From Anaerocolumna sp. (lineage in GTDB: Bacteria > Bacillota > Clostridia > Lachnospirales > Lachnospiraceae), in NCBI GenBank assembly GCA_029239975.1, contig JARBTX010000008.1, positions 62,001 to 126,000 on the forward strand: a stretch of 64,000 bases of DNA, given 5' to 3'. The notes beneath the pieces were generated by a model. The model worked only from the letters and a program-made list of their open reading frames with translations, did no database searches and had not been told where the DNA came from. Shown piece after piece: positions 36,755-46,469 of the stretch; the first letter of the stretch is position 1; the number at the start of each line of letters is the position of its first letter. Both the position numbers and the translations under genes were made by a program.

Positions 36755-39514
36755 TTAAAAAGGACTAAACTCTTTTACAAGTTCAAATTTAATATCACTT
36801 AGTACGATACCACTTTGGCCGAAATAAAATTTCAGATAGCTGTTTTCTCCAAACATCATGATATTTCTCTCCATTACAATCTCTTTACCGCTTGTCCCGA
36901 CAACAGTTAAAGTTGCTACCGGATGTCCACCTAAGAATAGAGTAAAAGGCATCTGTGCAATCTCACTCGCATCTGAACTTACCGTAATGTATACTTTATA
37001 TTCACCTTTTCTTAGAATGTGCACACCAAAAACAGCTGTAGAGCCCTTAGTGGTATCAACTGAACTAAGATTAATAACACTTCCATTATCAATATCATAG
37101 TATTTAATATTCTCAGCAAATAATGTATCCCCTTGACTTCCACTAACGTCGGAATTGATATAATTCTCCGGATACATCATTCGATCCATAGCATTAGAAA
37201 ACATCAAAGCATGACAGATGTTAACAGTACTTCTCTGAAGATCTCCTCTGGTAATTACACCTTTTTCAAGCATTTCCATGGTATTATCCTGAAGAGAATT
37301 TGTTTTTGAATCTGAAGCAACCATATAGAGATCATTCTGAGCACGTACCATATAGGCCGTATTCTGTCTTGATTGACTCTCTCCTTCTTCGTTTATTTGT
37401 GCCCACCAATCTGTCATTACTATACCCTGAAAGCCCCACTCTTCACGAAGGATTGTAGTATTTAAATCATAACTTCCTGCGCACCAAATACCGTTCACTG
37501 GGTTATAAGATGTCATAACATAATGAGCACCACCTTCTTTAACGGCAATCTCAAATCCTTTCAGATAAATCTCCCTTAATGCTCTTTCAGATATAACAGA
37601 ATTACAATCCATGCGGTGGAATTCCTGATTGTTACCACAAAAATGCTTTATGACACCGGTTGTTCCTTGTTTATGCAACCCTTTTAATTGAGCAGCTGCG
37701 ATCTGACCTGTAAGATAAGGATCCTCACTAAAGTATTCAAAATTTCTACCATTTAACGGATTTCGATGTATATTTATTCCTGGTCCAAGTAAGGCTTCTA
37801 TTCTATGCTTACCTAATTCAATTCCAAGCATTTCAAATAAGTCTTCATTCAACTTACGATTAAAAGTACAAGCAAGTAGTGTTCCGTTTGGAAGACTGAA
37901 CGCCTTCGTACCACAATCCATTCTAATTCCAGAAGGACCATCAGCACAACATCCAATCGGAATTCCGAAATTTTTTAATTCCTCTGTGACGCCTCCATAT
38001 GCTCCGGCTGTACCCGGTGTAACTTTAGGACTACACATACCTTCTCCCCTGATAATACATGTCAAGTCTTCATTTGATAATTGGGCTATGAAATTCTCCA
38101 TGGAAGTCTTATTATTTAAAACATCTGCCAGTTTGTAACCCTGATCTCCTGTATATGGATAACTACTAGGACGGTTATTCATGATACGATCTGATAACGC
38201 AATTGTACGAGTTGGCACCTTCTCCTTCTCTAACGAGAACTCTACTTCGTTATGCTTCCTTATCTTCATTCGATCAAAATGTTCAACTGGAGCCATAGCT
38301 TCAGACAATTTTTCTGTTACAATTAAGTTCTGCAACGTGTAGCAATCTGCTAAAACTGCACTTTTCACGTCAGAACCAATATAGATAGAATACTCTCCTG
38401 CTTCCAGTACATAGCAAGATTTATATCCCGTACATCCACTGTCATCATAGGATGCTAATTTGTTCTGATCTATAGTAAAACAAAGCGTTTCACTTTCTTT
38501 CGGTTTAAGCAGTCCAGTCTTTCCGAAATCCACCAATACTCTTGATGGTTTACCTAATAATCCCTGTGGAGCTTGTACATATATCTGTACTACTTCCTTT
38601 CCTGGAATGTCACCAATATTTGTGACTGTTACAGAATAAGTTAGTTCTGATTGTTTCTTAACTTCCAATTCAAAAGACGTGTAAGAGAGTCCGTATCCGA
38701 AAGGGTACTTTACCTTATCCTTCGCAACAGTTTCAAAGTATCGATATCCAACATAGATATCCTCCTCATAGAAATTGACTTTTTCGTCTCCATAATTGTG
38801 ATAGGATGGATAATCCGTCAGGTTATAAGCAATTGTATCTGTTAATTTTCCACATGGGTTAATCTTGCCTGTGAGAACATCCGCTACACCATTACCACCT
38901 TCTTGTCCTCCTTGCCATACATAGATGACAGCATCTGGCTCATATTCATCCATCCATCCCATGTCAATTATATTTCCAACATTAAGAACTACAACCATTT
39001 TGGTAAAATTTCGTCGTACCTGCTCGAGCATGGACTTCTCTTGTGTTGTTAGATAATAACTTCCTTCTGTAGCAGTATTATCCCTGTCCTCTCCAGCTGT
39101 TCTTCCCAATATAACGATTGCAGTATCCGATTTTTTACTAGCATCTTGTAGTAGATTATCTGATAAAGGCATTTCTTCCTGAAACCAAGGTTCCTGTGCC
39201 CATCCCATTCCTACATCAAAGGGATGCTCCTTTACCCACTCACTATATATTTCTAAGAGCTCTTTATTCACAACTACTTCTTCTGAATTAATTAATCCCT
39301 CTGTTATACCGATACTATAATCTACATTAACCATTCCACCTGAACCTGTACCACTTTTATAATAATTCATTTGACTTCTTCCAAATATTGATACAGTTTC
39401 TCCTTTTTGAAATGGGAGCGTCTTATTTTCATTAAGGAGTAACACACATCCTTCCGCTGCTGCCTGTCTTGCTAAACTCTTATATTTTTCTAAGTCAAGT
39501 TGATATTGTTTCAA
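36755..39514 (-). CDS. Glycoside hydrolase family 3 with inverted domain order
   Basis: GH3 C-domain and Fn3-like segment precede the GH3 N-domain (GPGINIHRNPLNGRNFEYFSEDPYLTGQ, IVMTDWWA nucleophile). Confidence 0.88.
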   Translation of the reverse strand: MKQYQLDLEKYKSLARQAAAEGCVLLLNENKTLPFQKGETVSIFGRSQMNYYKSGTGSGGMVNVDYSIGITEGLINSEEVVVNKELLEIYSEWVKEHPFDVGMGWAQEPWFQEEMPLSDNLLQDASKKSDTAIVILGRTAGEDRDNTATEGSYYLTTQEKSMLEQVRRNFTKMVVVLNVGNIIDMGWMDEYEPDAVIYVWQGGQEGGNGVADVLTGKINPCGKLTDTIAYNLTDYPSYHNYGDEKVNFYEEDIYVGYRYFETVAKDKVKYPFGYGLSYTSFELEVKKQSELTYSVTVTNIGDIPGKEVVQIYVQAPQGLLGKPSRVLVDFGKTGLLKPKESETLCFTIDQNKLASYDDSGCTGYKSCYVLEAGEYSIYIGSDVKSAVLADCYTLQNLIVTEKLSEAMAPVEHFDRMKIRKHNEVEFSLEKEKVPTRTIALSDRIMNNRPSSYPYTGDQGYKLADVLNNKTSMENFIAQLSNEDLTCIIRGEGMCSPKVTPGTAGAYGGVTEELKNFGIPIGCCADGPSGIRMDCGTKAFSLPNGTLLACTFNRKLNEDLFEMLGIELGKHRIEALLGPGINIHRNPLNGRNFEYFSEDPYLTGQIAAAQLKGLHKQGTTGVIKHFCGNNQEFHRMDCNSVISERALREIYLKGFEIAVKEGGAHYVMTSYNPVNGIWCAGSYDLNTTILREEWGFQGIVMTDWWAQINEEGESQSRQNTAYMVRAQNDLYMVASDSKTNSLQDNTMEMLEKGVITRGDLQRSTVNICHALMFSNAMDRMMYPENYINSDVSGSQGDTLFAENIKYYDIDNGSVINLSSVDTTKGSTAVFGVHILRKGEYKVYITVSSDASEIAQMPFTLFLGGHPVATLTVVGTSGKEIVMERNIMMFGENSYLKFYFGQSGIVLSDIKFELVKEFSPF

Positions 39515-39750
39515 TTAAATCTTCCTCCTGTTGCTCTTTCGCTATTATGTCATTGTTATTTGTGTCATATAGTTTTTCACTTTTTTCCTTACTATTCAAC
39601 AAGCAGAAAAACATCGCACAAGTCCTTATTATAATCTATCTTTTCATCTAATACTAGTGTCATTGCATTTTCTTTTAAAAAGGCTTCCAGACTAGTACAG
39701 TTATCGTGTGTTTCTGTCCTGTGATATCCACTATATCTAATATTAAAAAA

Positions 39751-39779
39751 TAGGATAGCCTAATTCTAGGCTACCCCAT
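39751..39779 (-). terminator. Stem-loop terminator of the threonate-type operon
   Basis: TAGCCTA-attc-TAGGCTA followed by T run on the minus strand. Confidence 0.65.
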
Positions 39780-39799
39780 TTGTATGATTGATTTTAAAT

Positions 39800-40546
39800 T
39801 TATACAGAAATAATTTTAACACCATCTTTTACTAGCCTGTCCAGTTCATTTTCGCTGAACTTGTAATCCGTTACTACTGCTGTATAATCTGATAAATTTG
39901 ACACCTTACTCATGGCCTTTTTATTAAATTTTGAATTATCAACTGCTAAGTATAACTGCTTACAGTTTTTCATTATTAGTCTCTTAAAAAATACCTTTTC
40001 AATAGTTGGTGTCAATACTTGCATATTTCGATCAATTGATGCTGCTCCAAAAAAACCAATGTCAAATTGAAAGTTTTCCATCATTTGGGTAGCATAATAA
40101 CCATACATACTTCCCGTCGTTTTTTGAACTGTTCCACCACAAACAATTAATTCCACATCACTATTTTTAAGAAGTTGCGCAATCTCAAGGTCATTTGTTA
40201 CAACCAATAATCCCGGTATGGAAGAAATCATTCTAGCTATTTCATAAGTTGTAGTCCCTGCATCAAGAAATACCACATTATCTGCTTTTACATGCTCAGC
40301 ACATTTAGATGCTATTTGTTCCTTACTTTTTTTGTTGTTTATCTGCTTATCTGCATAGGTGACTTCTTGTTTAATTACAGCACCGCCATAACATCGTTCA
40401 ATGATTCCTTCATCTTTTAACTTTTTTAGATCTCTTCTAATGGTCATCGTGCTCACGCCAAGGTCTTCAGCTAATTTTTCCACTTGGACATTTCCATTCT
40501 CTTGAATCATTTCAATTATTTTCTTTTTTCGTTCTGCTATAAACAT
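39800..40546 (-). CDS. DeoR family transcriptional regulator
   Basis: VQVEKLAEDLGVSTMTIRRDLKKLKDEGIIERCYGGAV. Confidence 0.92.
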   Translation of the reverse strand: MFIAERKKKIIEMIQENGNVQVEKLAEDLGVSTMTIRRDLKKLKDEGIIERCYGGAVIKQEVTYADKQINNKKSKEQIASKCAEHVKADNVVFLDAGTTTYEIARMISSIPGLLVVTNDLEIAQLLKNSDVELIVCGGTVQKTTGSMYGYYATQMMENFQFDIGFFGAASIDRNMQVLTPTIEKVFFKRLIMKNCKQLYLAVDNSKFNKKAMSKVSNLSDYTAVVTDYKFSENELDRLVKDGVKIISV

Positions 40547-40577
40547 ATTATCACCTCTATGATTACATCATAACAGA

Positions 40578-41981
40578 TTAAATAAAAATACTCAATACTA
40601 ATACTTCAACAAATCCAACTGCCCAAGCAATTGTTGTAGTAACTGACCATACCTTTAGTTGCTCTTTTGTATCACTAATTCCCAATGTTCTGTTAACTAC
40701 CCAGAAATAACTGTCATTAAAATAACTAAAGAATAAGGAACCTACGCAACATGCAACTGCTCCAAGGTATGGATTAACTCCTGCAGCTATAATAATTGGT
40801 GCTGTGATACTGGCTGCTGTTGTCATAGCAACTGTACCAGAACCCTGAATCGCTCTCATAATAGTTGCAATAATAAATGGAAGAACTATAATTGGAATCG
40901 CTGTTGCTGCAAGGTTTTCAGCCATAAAAGTTCCAAGCCCGCTGTCTTTAATGACCTGACCAAGTGCTCCACCACCACCTGTTACTAACATGATGATACC
41001 TGCAGATGCCATTCCTTTTTCCATTTCTTTTAACACGGTCTTTTTATCTAGTTTTCTGCCAAGTGTAAAGATTGATAACATTAAACCTAAACCAACAGCG
41101 ATAATAGGAGATCCTAAAAACTGGAATATTCCCATGAAACCACTTGTCATCTTAAGAGCGCTAGTAACTGTACTGATTAAAATAAGTACGATAGGTAAAA
41201 TAATTGGACCAAATGATTCAATTGCGGAAGGTAATTCTTTTCCTTTCATTACAAATGTATTTGTATAATCAGCTTCCTTATAATTTTCACGAACAAATCC
41301 ATCTCCAGTTTCATTTGGAATCTGATATAATTTCTTACCAATAAATCTAGCATATATTAAACATGCAACAGTCATAGGAATTGCAAGCACCAAAGCAAGT
41401 AAAATGAATTTTCCTGCATCAATACCATAGATACCGCTAACACCTAATGGTCCTGGTGTTGGGGGAACTAATGAATGTGTAATAACTAAACCTGCTGCAA
41501 GTGCAACTCCTAATGAAATCACAGATTTTTTAGTTGCCTTTGAGATAGCTTTTGCAATAGGTGCTAGAATAACGAAACCGGAATCACAGAAAATAGGAAT
41601 AGAAACCAAAAAACCTGTGAAAGCCATTGCTTCTTCTTCTCGTTTTTTACCAAATAGCTTTAAGAAAAAGTGTGACATTTTTTCCGCTGCACCGGTAATT
41701 TCAAATAACTGTCCCATCATAACACCGAAACCAATAACAATACCGATACTTCCGAGTGTCCCACCGAAACCATTTTTAATAGAATTCGTTATACCAAATG
41801 TCGTTCCGTTTTCTAATTTAATATCTACTAATGGCATTCCCCCAACCAAACCAACTACTGCACTGGCAATTATAAGTGCTAAGAATGCATGAATTTTTGT
41901 TTTTAAAACTAAAAATATTAATAAAATAATACCAACAATTAACCCAAGTAACATTCTTTCCCCACTAAGTCCACCTACCAT
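40578..41981 (-). CDS. GntP family permease
   Basis: GntP/GntT family membrane protein (GLVITHSLVPPTPGPLGVSGIYGIDAGKFILLALVLAIP). Confidence 0.9.
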   Translation of the reverse strand: MVGGLSGERMLLGLIVGIILLIFLVLKTKIHAFLALIIASAVVGLVGGMPLVDIKLENGTTFGITNSIKNGFGGTLGSIGIVIGFGVMMGQLFEITGAAEKMSHFFLKLFGKKREEEAMAFTGFLVSIPIFCDSGFVILAPIAKAISKATKKSVISLGVALAAGLVITHSLVPPTPGPLGVSGIYGIDAGKFILLALVLAIPMTVACLIYARFIGKKLYQIPNETGDGFVRENYKEADYTNTFVMKGKELPSAIESFGPIILPIVLILISTVTSALKMTSGFMGIFQFLGSPIIAVGLGLMLSIFTLGRKLDKKTVLKEMEKGMASAGIIMLVTGGGGALGQVIKDSGLGTFMAENLAATAIPIIVLPFIIATIMRAIQGSGTVAMTTAASITAPIIIAAGVNPYLGAVACCVGSLFFSYFNDSYFWVVNRTLGISDTKEQLKVWSVTTTIAWAVGFVEVLVLSIFI

Positions 41982-42001
41982 AATACGTTTCCTCCAATCT
42001 T

Positions 42002-43000
42002 TTAATTTCTAAAGTTTAATGAATATTTTGCTGCTAATAAAATAGCTTCAATCATACTAACTGCACTTGCTATTCCAGTACCTGCAATGTCAAATGCTGT
42101 ACCATGGTCTACTGATGTACGTAGTATTGGCATTCCCCCCGTGATTGCTATCGTACGTTCAAAGTCAACCGTCTTAGTTGCAATATGACCCTGATCATGA
42201 TAGAGTGACAAAACGCTATTATATCTGCCTTGTAAGGCCTGATGGAATACCGAATCTGCTCCAATTGGTCCAACTACATTAAAGCCCTGTGCCTGTAACT
42301 CTTCTACTGCTGGCATTACCTCCTCTACTTCTTCATTTCCAAACAACCCATGTTCACCACTATGTGGATTGAGACCAGCAATTGCCATGGTGCCGTCTGT
42401 TACACCAAGTTTTTTTAACACTTCTTGACATCTGTTTACATAATCCATAATTCTGTCTTTTTTCACCATATCACAGGCTTGTCTTAGAGAAACGTGTCTG
42501 CTTAAGAAAAATACTCTCATCCCTCTTACTTCAAACATTGTTAGGGGATCTGGTGTGTTGGTTAAAGCTCCAAATATCTCTGTATGGCCTATATAATTAA
42601 TATTACCGGCCTTCAATGCCTCTTTGTTAATAGGTGTAGTAGAAACCGCATCAACTTTACCATCATTGGCTAACTCTATGCTTTTTTCTATATATTCGTA
42701 TGCTGCTTTCCCACACATACCACTAACTTTACCAAATTCAAACTTCGAAATGTCGACATTACCCAAATCAATTAAGTTCAGTATATTTTCTTCATAAATT
42801 CCTTGTTCCGGGCTTTCAACTACATTAACTTTAAGGTCTACTTTACAAATATCAATTGCAATATCAATTACTTTTTTATCTCCAATAATAATACATCTTG
42901 CTTTATCAAAAACCTCCTTATCAGCAATTGATTTTACAACTATTTCAGGTCCTATACCTGCTGGGTCTCCTAAAGGTATGGCAACTAATGGTTTTATCAT
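42002..43000 (-). CDS. pdxA2: 4-phospho-D-threonate/erythronate 3-dehydrogenase (PdxA2 type)
   Basis: [50 protein letters not shown]; adjacent DUF1537 kinase. Confidence 0.88.
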   Translation of the reverse strand: MIKPLVAIPLGDPAGIGPEIVVKSIADKEVFDKARCIIIGDKKVIDIAIDICKVDLKVNVVESPEQGIYEENILNLIDLGNVDISKFEFGKVSGMCGKAAYEYIEKSIELANDGKVDAVSTTPINKEALKAGNINYIGHTEIFGALTNTPDPLTMFEVRGMRVFFLSRHVSLRQACDMVKKDRIMDYVNRCQEVLKKLGVTDGTMAIAGLNPHSGEHGLFGNEEVEEVMPAVEELQAQGFNVVGPIGADSVFHQALQGRYNSVLSLYHDQGHIATKTVDFERTIAITGGMPILRTSVDHGTAFDIAGTGIASAVSMIEAILLAAKYSLNFRN

Positions 43001-43034
43001 AATTATCTTCCTTTCGATTCAACATATTTTATAC

Positions 43035-43095
43035 TTTTATATAAATAATTTTTCTTTTATATAAATAATTTTTTTATATAAATAATTTTTCTTTT
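43035..43095. repeat. AT-rich tandem repeat, about 19 bp x 3, overlapping the kinase 3' end
   Basis: tttatataaataatttttct repeated three times. Confidence 0.75.
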
Positions 43096-44378
43096 AAGTA
43101 TGTGATACATTTGTTTATAGCATTGCTCTGTCCAACCATTCCTCCTTTCGTAACGATTTTTAATCCATCAAACTCACCTTTTAATATCATTCCATATGCA
43201 GCAAGAGGTAATACTTCATCTAACAGATTTAATCCTGCCGTATCAAATTTTTTACAAACTGCTACTGTTATATCTCCGCCACTTGTATACAATCCTTGGA
43301 AGGTTTCATCATTTTTACAAATACGGTATGTTATTTCAGCAAATGCTGTATTGATCTTATCACTAATCTGATCCACCGTACTGTGATCTCTTTCCGTATA
43401 ATATTTAAAGTCTATTCTATTTTCTGGCATTAACCCATCACCAGTAACCGTACTAACTTTGAATCTAGGGCTGTTTTCTAGAACTTCTCTCACTACTCTA
43501 TCAATTTCTACTTCACGTCGTTCTTCACTCTCAATTAATTCTTTCGTCCTTACAAATATATTAAAGGTTTTCTGGGATAGCCACAATTCTTCCATCTGAC
43601 TTTTGGTTACTGGGTTAACACTTCCTACAACAGCTAATATCTTATCTTTGGCTTTCGTTTCACCAGGAATAATTATTTTCCTTGCAACCGTTGCCGTAAA
43701 TACACCAGGATCAACTGTCACAAACTTTATTCCGCTTGTTATAACAGCATCTGCAATTAAATCCAAATCCTCGTGGGTTACACAATCAAATACAATAGTA
43801 CGGTTTCCTCCTTTTACCAACTCGTTAATCTTATCTGCCAGATAATGTTTTCCTTGCATCATATCTTCCATAAATAATGATGCTACTGGATACTTGCTTT
43901 GTTGTTCAAAAACTTTTCTGACTTCTGATGTGGTAACAGGTGTTTTTGGATCTAAGGCTACTTCAGTTTTATGAAGGGGTAAACCGTTAACTAGCATGTA
44001 CCCACCTATCACAACTCTTCCTGATTCTGGAAAACATGGCGCTGAAATGGCAATATAATCATCCCCTAACACATTTAGAATTGCATCTGTTTCACTTCCC
44101 AAATTTCCACGAAGTGTACTGTCGATTCTTTTTGCATATAACTTAATGGTTTCATTCTTTAACAGATTCGTTACATTTGTTACACGATTATAGGCAATTT
44201 CGCTGCTAACGCCTCTGCTATTAGTGGGATACATCAGGCAATCACATTCCGCTAGCGTTGTTAATTCAAGTCGTTCATTGTTTAAAACTGTGAACGTATT
44301 ATAATTCATCTTCTTTAGTAACACACCTGTTGCATTTGCGCCGGTTAAGTCATCTGCTACTACAATACATTGCGGCAT
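43074..44378 (-). CDS. Four-carbon acid sugar kinase (DUF1537), D-threonate/D-erythronate kinase-like
   Basis: IVVADDLTGANATGVLL N-term; KRIDSTLRGNLGSE; VTKGGMVGQ C-domain. Confidence 0.88.
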   Translation of the reverse strand: MPQCIVVADDLTGANATGVLLKKMNYNTFTVLNNERLELTTLAECDCLMYPTNSRGVSSEIAYNRVTNVTNLLKNETIKLYAKRIDSTLRGNLGSETDAILNVLGDDYIAISAPCFPESGRVVIGGYMLVNGLPLHKTEVALDPKTPVTTSEVRKVFEQQSKYPVASLFMEDMMQGKHYLADKINELVKGGNRTIVFDCVTHEDLDLIADAVITSGIKFVTVDPGVFTATVARKIIIPGETKAKDKILAVVGSVNPVTKSQMEELWLSQKTFNIFVRTKELIESEERREVEIDRVVREVLENSPRFKVSTVTGDGLMPENRIDFKYYTERDHSTVDQISDKINTAFAEITYRICKNDETFQGLYTSGGDITVAVCKKFDTAGLNLLDEVLPLAAYGMILKGEFDGLKIVTKGGMVGQSNAINKCITYLKEKLFI

Positions 44379-44444
44379 TATATAATCCTTCTTTCTTATA
44401 GGTGGTTTTACTCAATTGTTCGTTTGTGTTTGTTTCATAGTGTT

Positions 44445-44473
44445 ATTGTACATTGTATGTTCGTTTTTGTCAA
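44445..44473 (-). promoter_or_regulatory. Sigma-A promoter of the acid-sugar operon with TGTTCGTTT boxes nearby
   Basis: Minus strand TTGACA-17 bp-TACAAT; TGTTCG[TA]TT at 44417, 44458, 44531 and 44541. Confidence 0.65.
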
Positions 44474-44679
44474 TTCCTTTGTTTAATTTTTATATTAAAA
44501 TTGATTTTTGTTGTATAATGAATATATAATTGTTCGATTATGTTCGTTTATTTGCTATTATATAAAATATATAAACTCTTCTAGTACCCTGCAATGGATC
44601 CAACTATTAGAAACAATCTTTTCTCCTTTAATAAGAAATCTTCCCCAGAGCGATTTTTATAGGATAAGACGAACAATCT

Positions 44680-44752
44680 TAATAAAAAAGGCTCTTTACC
44701 TAGTATTTAGCATGATTTAATTGAATCATACTTAAATACTAGATAAAGAGCC
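44680..44752 (-). terminator. Large stem-loop terminator
   Basis: GGCTCTTTAcCTAGTATTTA ... TAAATACTAGaTAAAGAGCC, T-rich on the minus-strand exit side. Confidence 0.75.
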
Positions 44753-44758
44753 AAAATA

Positions 44759-45297
44759 TTAAGATTTGATATACGCATTATCTAATCTTATTATCTTATT
44801 AAATTTTCTTTTTCTATTCAAGTTCTTGAATTTTTTTTGAATTGTTTTAAAGGCTTCATAAAAGCTAGTTGGAATTTCGACTGTAGAATATGCCTGGGCT
44901 ATTTTATACCTTTCAGATTCTCCCTTAAGTGTTATAAATATATTCTTACTAGTTTAAGTCCACCTTCCAAAATCCCAATTTCAACATTTTCTATATTGGA
45001 AAAAGAGAAAATCTGAATATTATCGTATGCAGATAAAACATATTCCTCTGTAATAATCAGTTTCCATTCCTTAAATTGTTCCGTATCCACTTTCTCTAAC
45101 TGTACATATGAAATGTCGTTTGAAATTCCTTTACAATCTTATTATCTCTGTCTACAAAAACCGTCAACCCATTCTTGTGTAACTTCTCAATTGCCATAAA
45201 ATTCAGGCTTTTGAAGTAATCCAAATTTAGAGTGGAACTCACTATCTTTTAACTTAGGCAGTTTTTTGAATAAATCCATCATATTAATTTCTCTCAT
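44759..45297 (-). pseudogene. Decayed hypothetical gene with multiple frameshifts/stops
   Basis: Minus-strand MREINMMDLFKKLPKLKDSEFHSKFGLLQKPEFYGN / ISNDISYVQLEKVDTEQFKEWKLIITEEYVLSAYDNIQIFSFSNIENVEIGILEGGLKLVRIYL / ESERYKIAQAYSTVEIPTSFYEAFKTIQKKFKNLNRKRKFNKIIRLDNAYIKS-stop, in shifting frames. Confidence 0.7.
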
Positions 45298-45611
45298 TTT
45301 ATCATACGTATATAAACTTATGAATTATAAAGGTATTTTGTAACCACTTTTTGCATTTACATACTTCATATTTTCAGTAGTGATAGAGTGCTTTATTTTT
45401 CATTTTAGCCTATTATAATATATAGGCGTATATTGTGATATCATTTGACCATTGAAACATCCTTAAAAGCCATTTTTTAGCGGCTCCGAAGGCTCTTGCT
45501 TCATTATAGCCAATTGAAAAATCAAACAAATGGATTCGCCTACTTTTGATTAAGGACAGCTTGAGCTGCCCTCAAAGAAAACATAGTAATACCCTGTTTT
45601 TCCAAAATAAA

Positions 45612-46100
45612 TTATTTCTTATTTAGTTTTAGAACTGACACAATTTCATCTTCGCACATCTCACCATTCTCATGAAACCCTACAGAAGAATAAAGTTTTT
45701 TTGCAACTACATTTTCAGGTTCATAGGAAAGCCAGCAATAATCCGCATTACCGCAAGGCATTGATTCTATGTATTGCAATGATGCTAATAATGCTTTCCT
45801 TCCAATTCCTTGGTGCTGATATTTATTATCAATCATAAAACGCCAAATGCAATAATTGTTTTGAGCAATTACCGGCTCATCTTCGTCACCGGTTGTACCA
45901 TATCCAAACATAACAAATCCGACAAGGCAATCCTCATCATATATACCAAACGGTAAAGCTACTCCACCCGAAGTGATAGTAGTATATGCTTCTATAATAC
46001 TTTCAGTATTGGTAGCTACAAAATTCTCCTGTTCAACTGCCACCGACAGCTTAATTACCTTCCATACATTTTCAGAATCAATCTTACGTAATTCTATCAT
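45612..46100 (-). CDS. GNAT family N-acetyltransferase
   Basis: MIDNKYQHQGIGRKALLASLQYI acetyl-CoA motif; VVAKKLYSSVGFHENGE. Confidence 0.88.
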   Translation of the reverse strand: MIELRKIDSENVWKVIKLSVAVEQENFVATNTESIIEAYTTITSGGVALPFGIYDEDCLVGFVMFGYGTTGDEDEPVIAQNNYCIWRFMIDNKYQHQGIGRKALLASLQYIESMPCGNADYCWLSYEPENVVAKKLYSSVGFHENGEMCEDEIVSVLKLNKK

Positions 46101-46363
46101 ATATACCTCCCCAAATTCCTGTTTTTTAGTATATTCATCAATTCACGATTGTAAGCCACTATATCATTATATTACCTAAATGAGGCTGTAATATAAAATA
46201 TAAGTCAATTATCTCAAACAGATTCGTAATATAATAAAATTGTATAATAAAAGGTTATACAATTCAACCATAGTATGTAAATATTGGTTTTTAAATAATA
46301 TTTAAAAAGAAATGAATCTCATACACAATAAGAGAATATAGTAAAGTGTTACAGCCTAAAAAT

Positions 46364-46402
46364 AAAACACCCTACCACTTTACATGATAGGGTGCCTTCT
46401 AT
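46364..46402 (-). terminator. Stem-loop terminator downstream of ppdK
   Basis: CACCCTA...TAGGGTG with A/T-rich flanks. Confidence 0.6.
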
Positions 46403-46469
46403 TTCTACATAGTTACTCAATACAGTTTCACCTAAGTTAAACCATAGAAAAACATTGTAACTTCAATTA

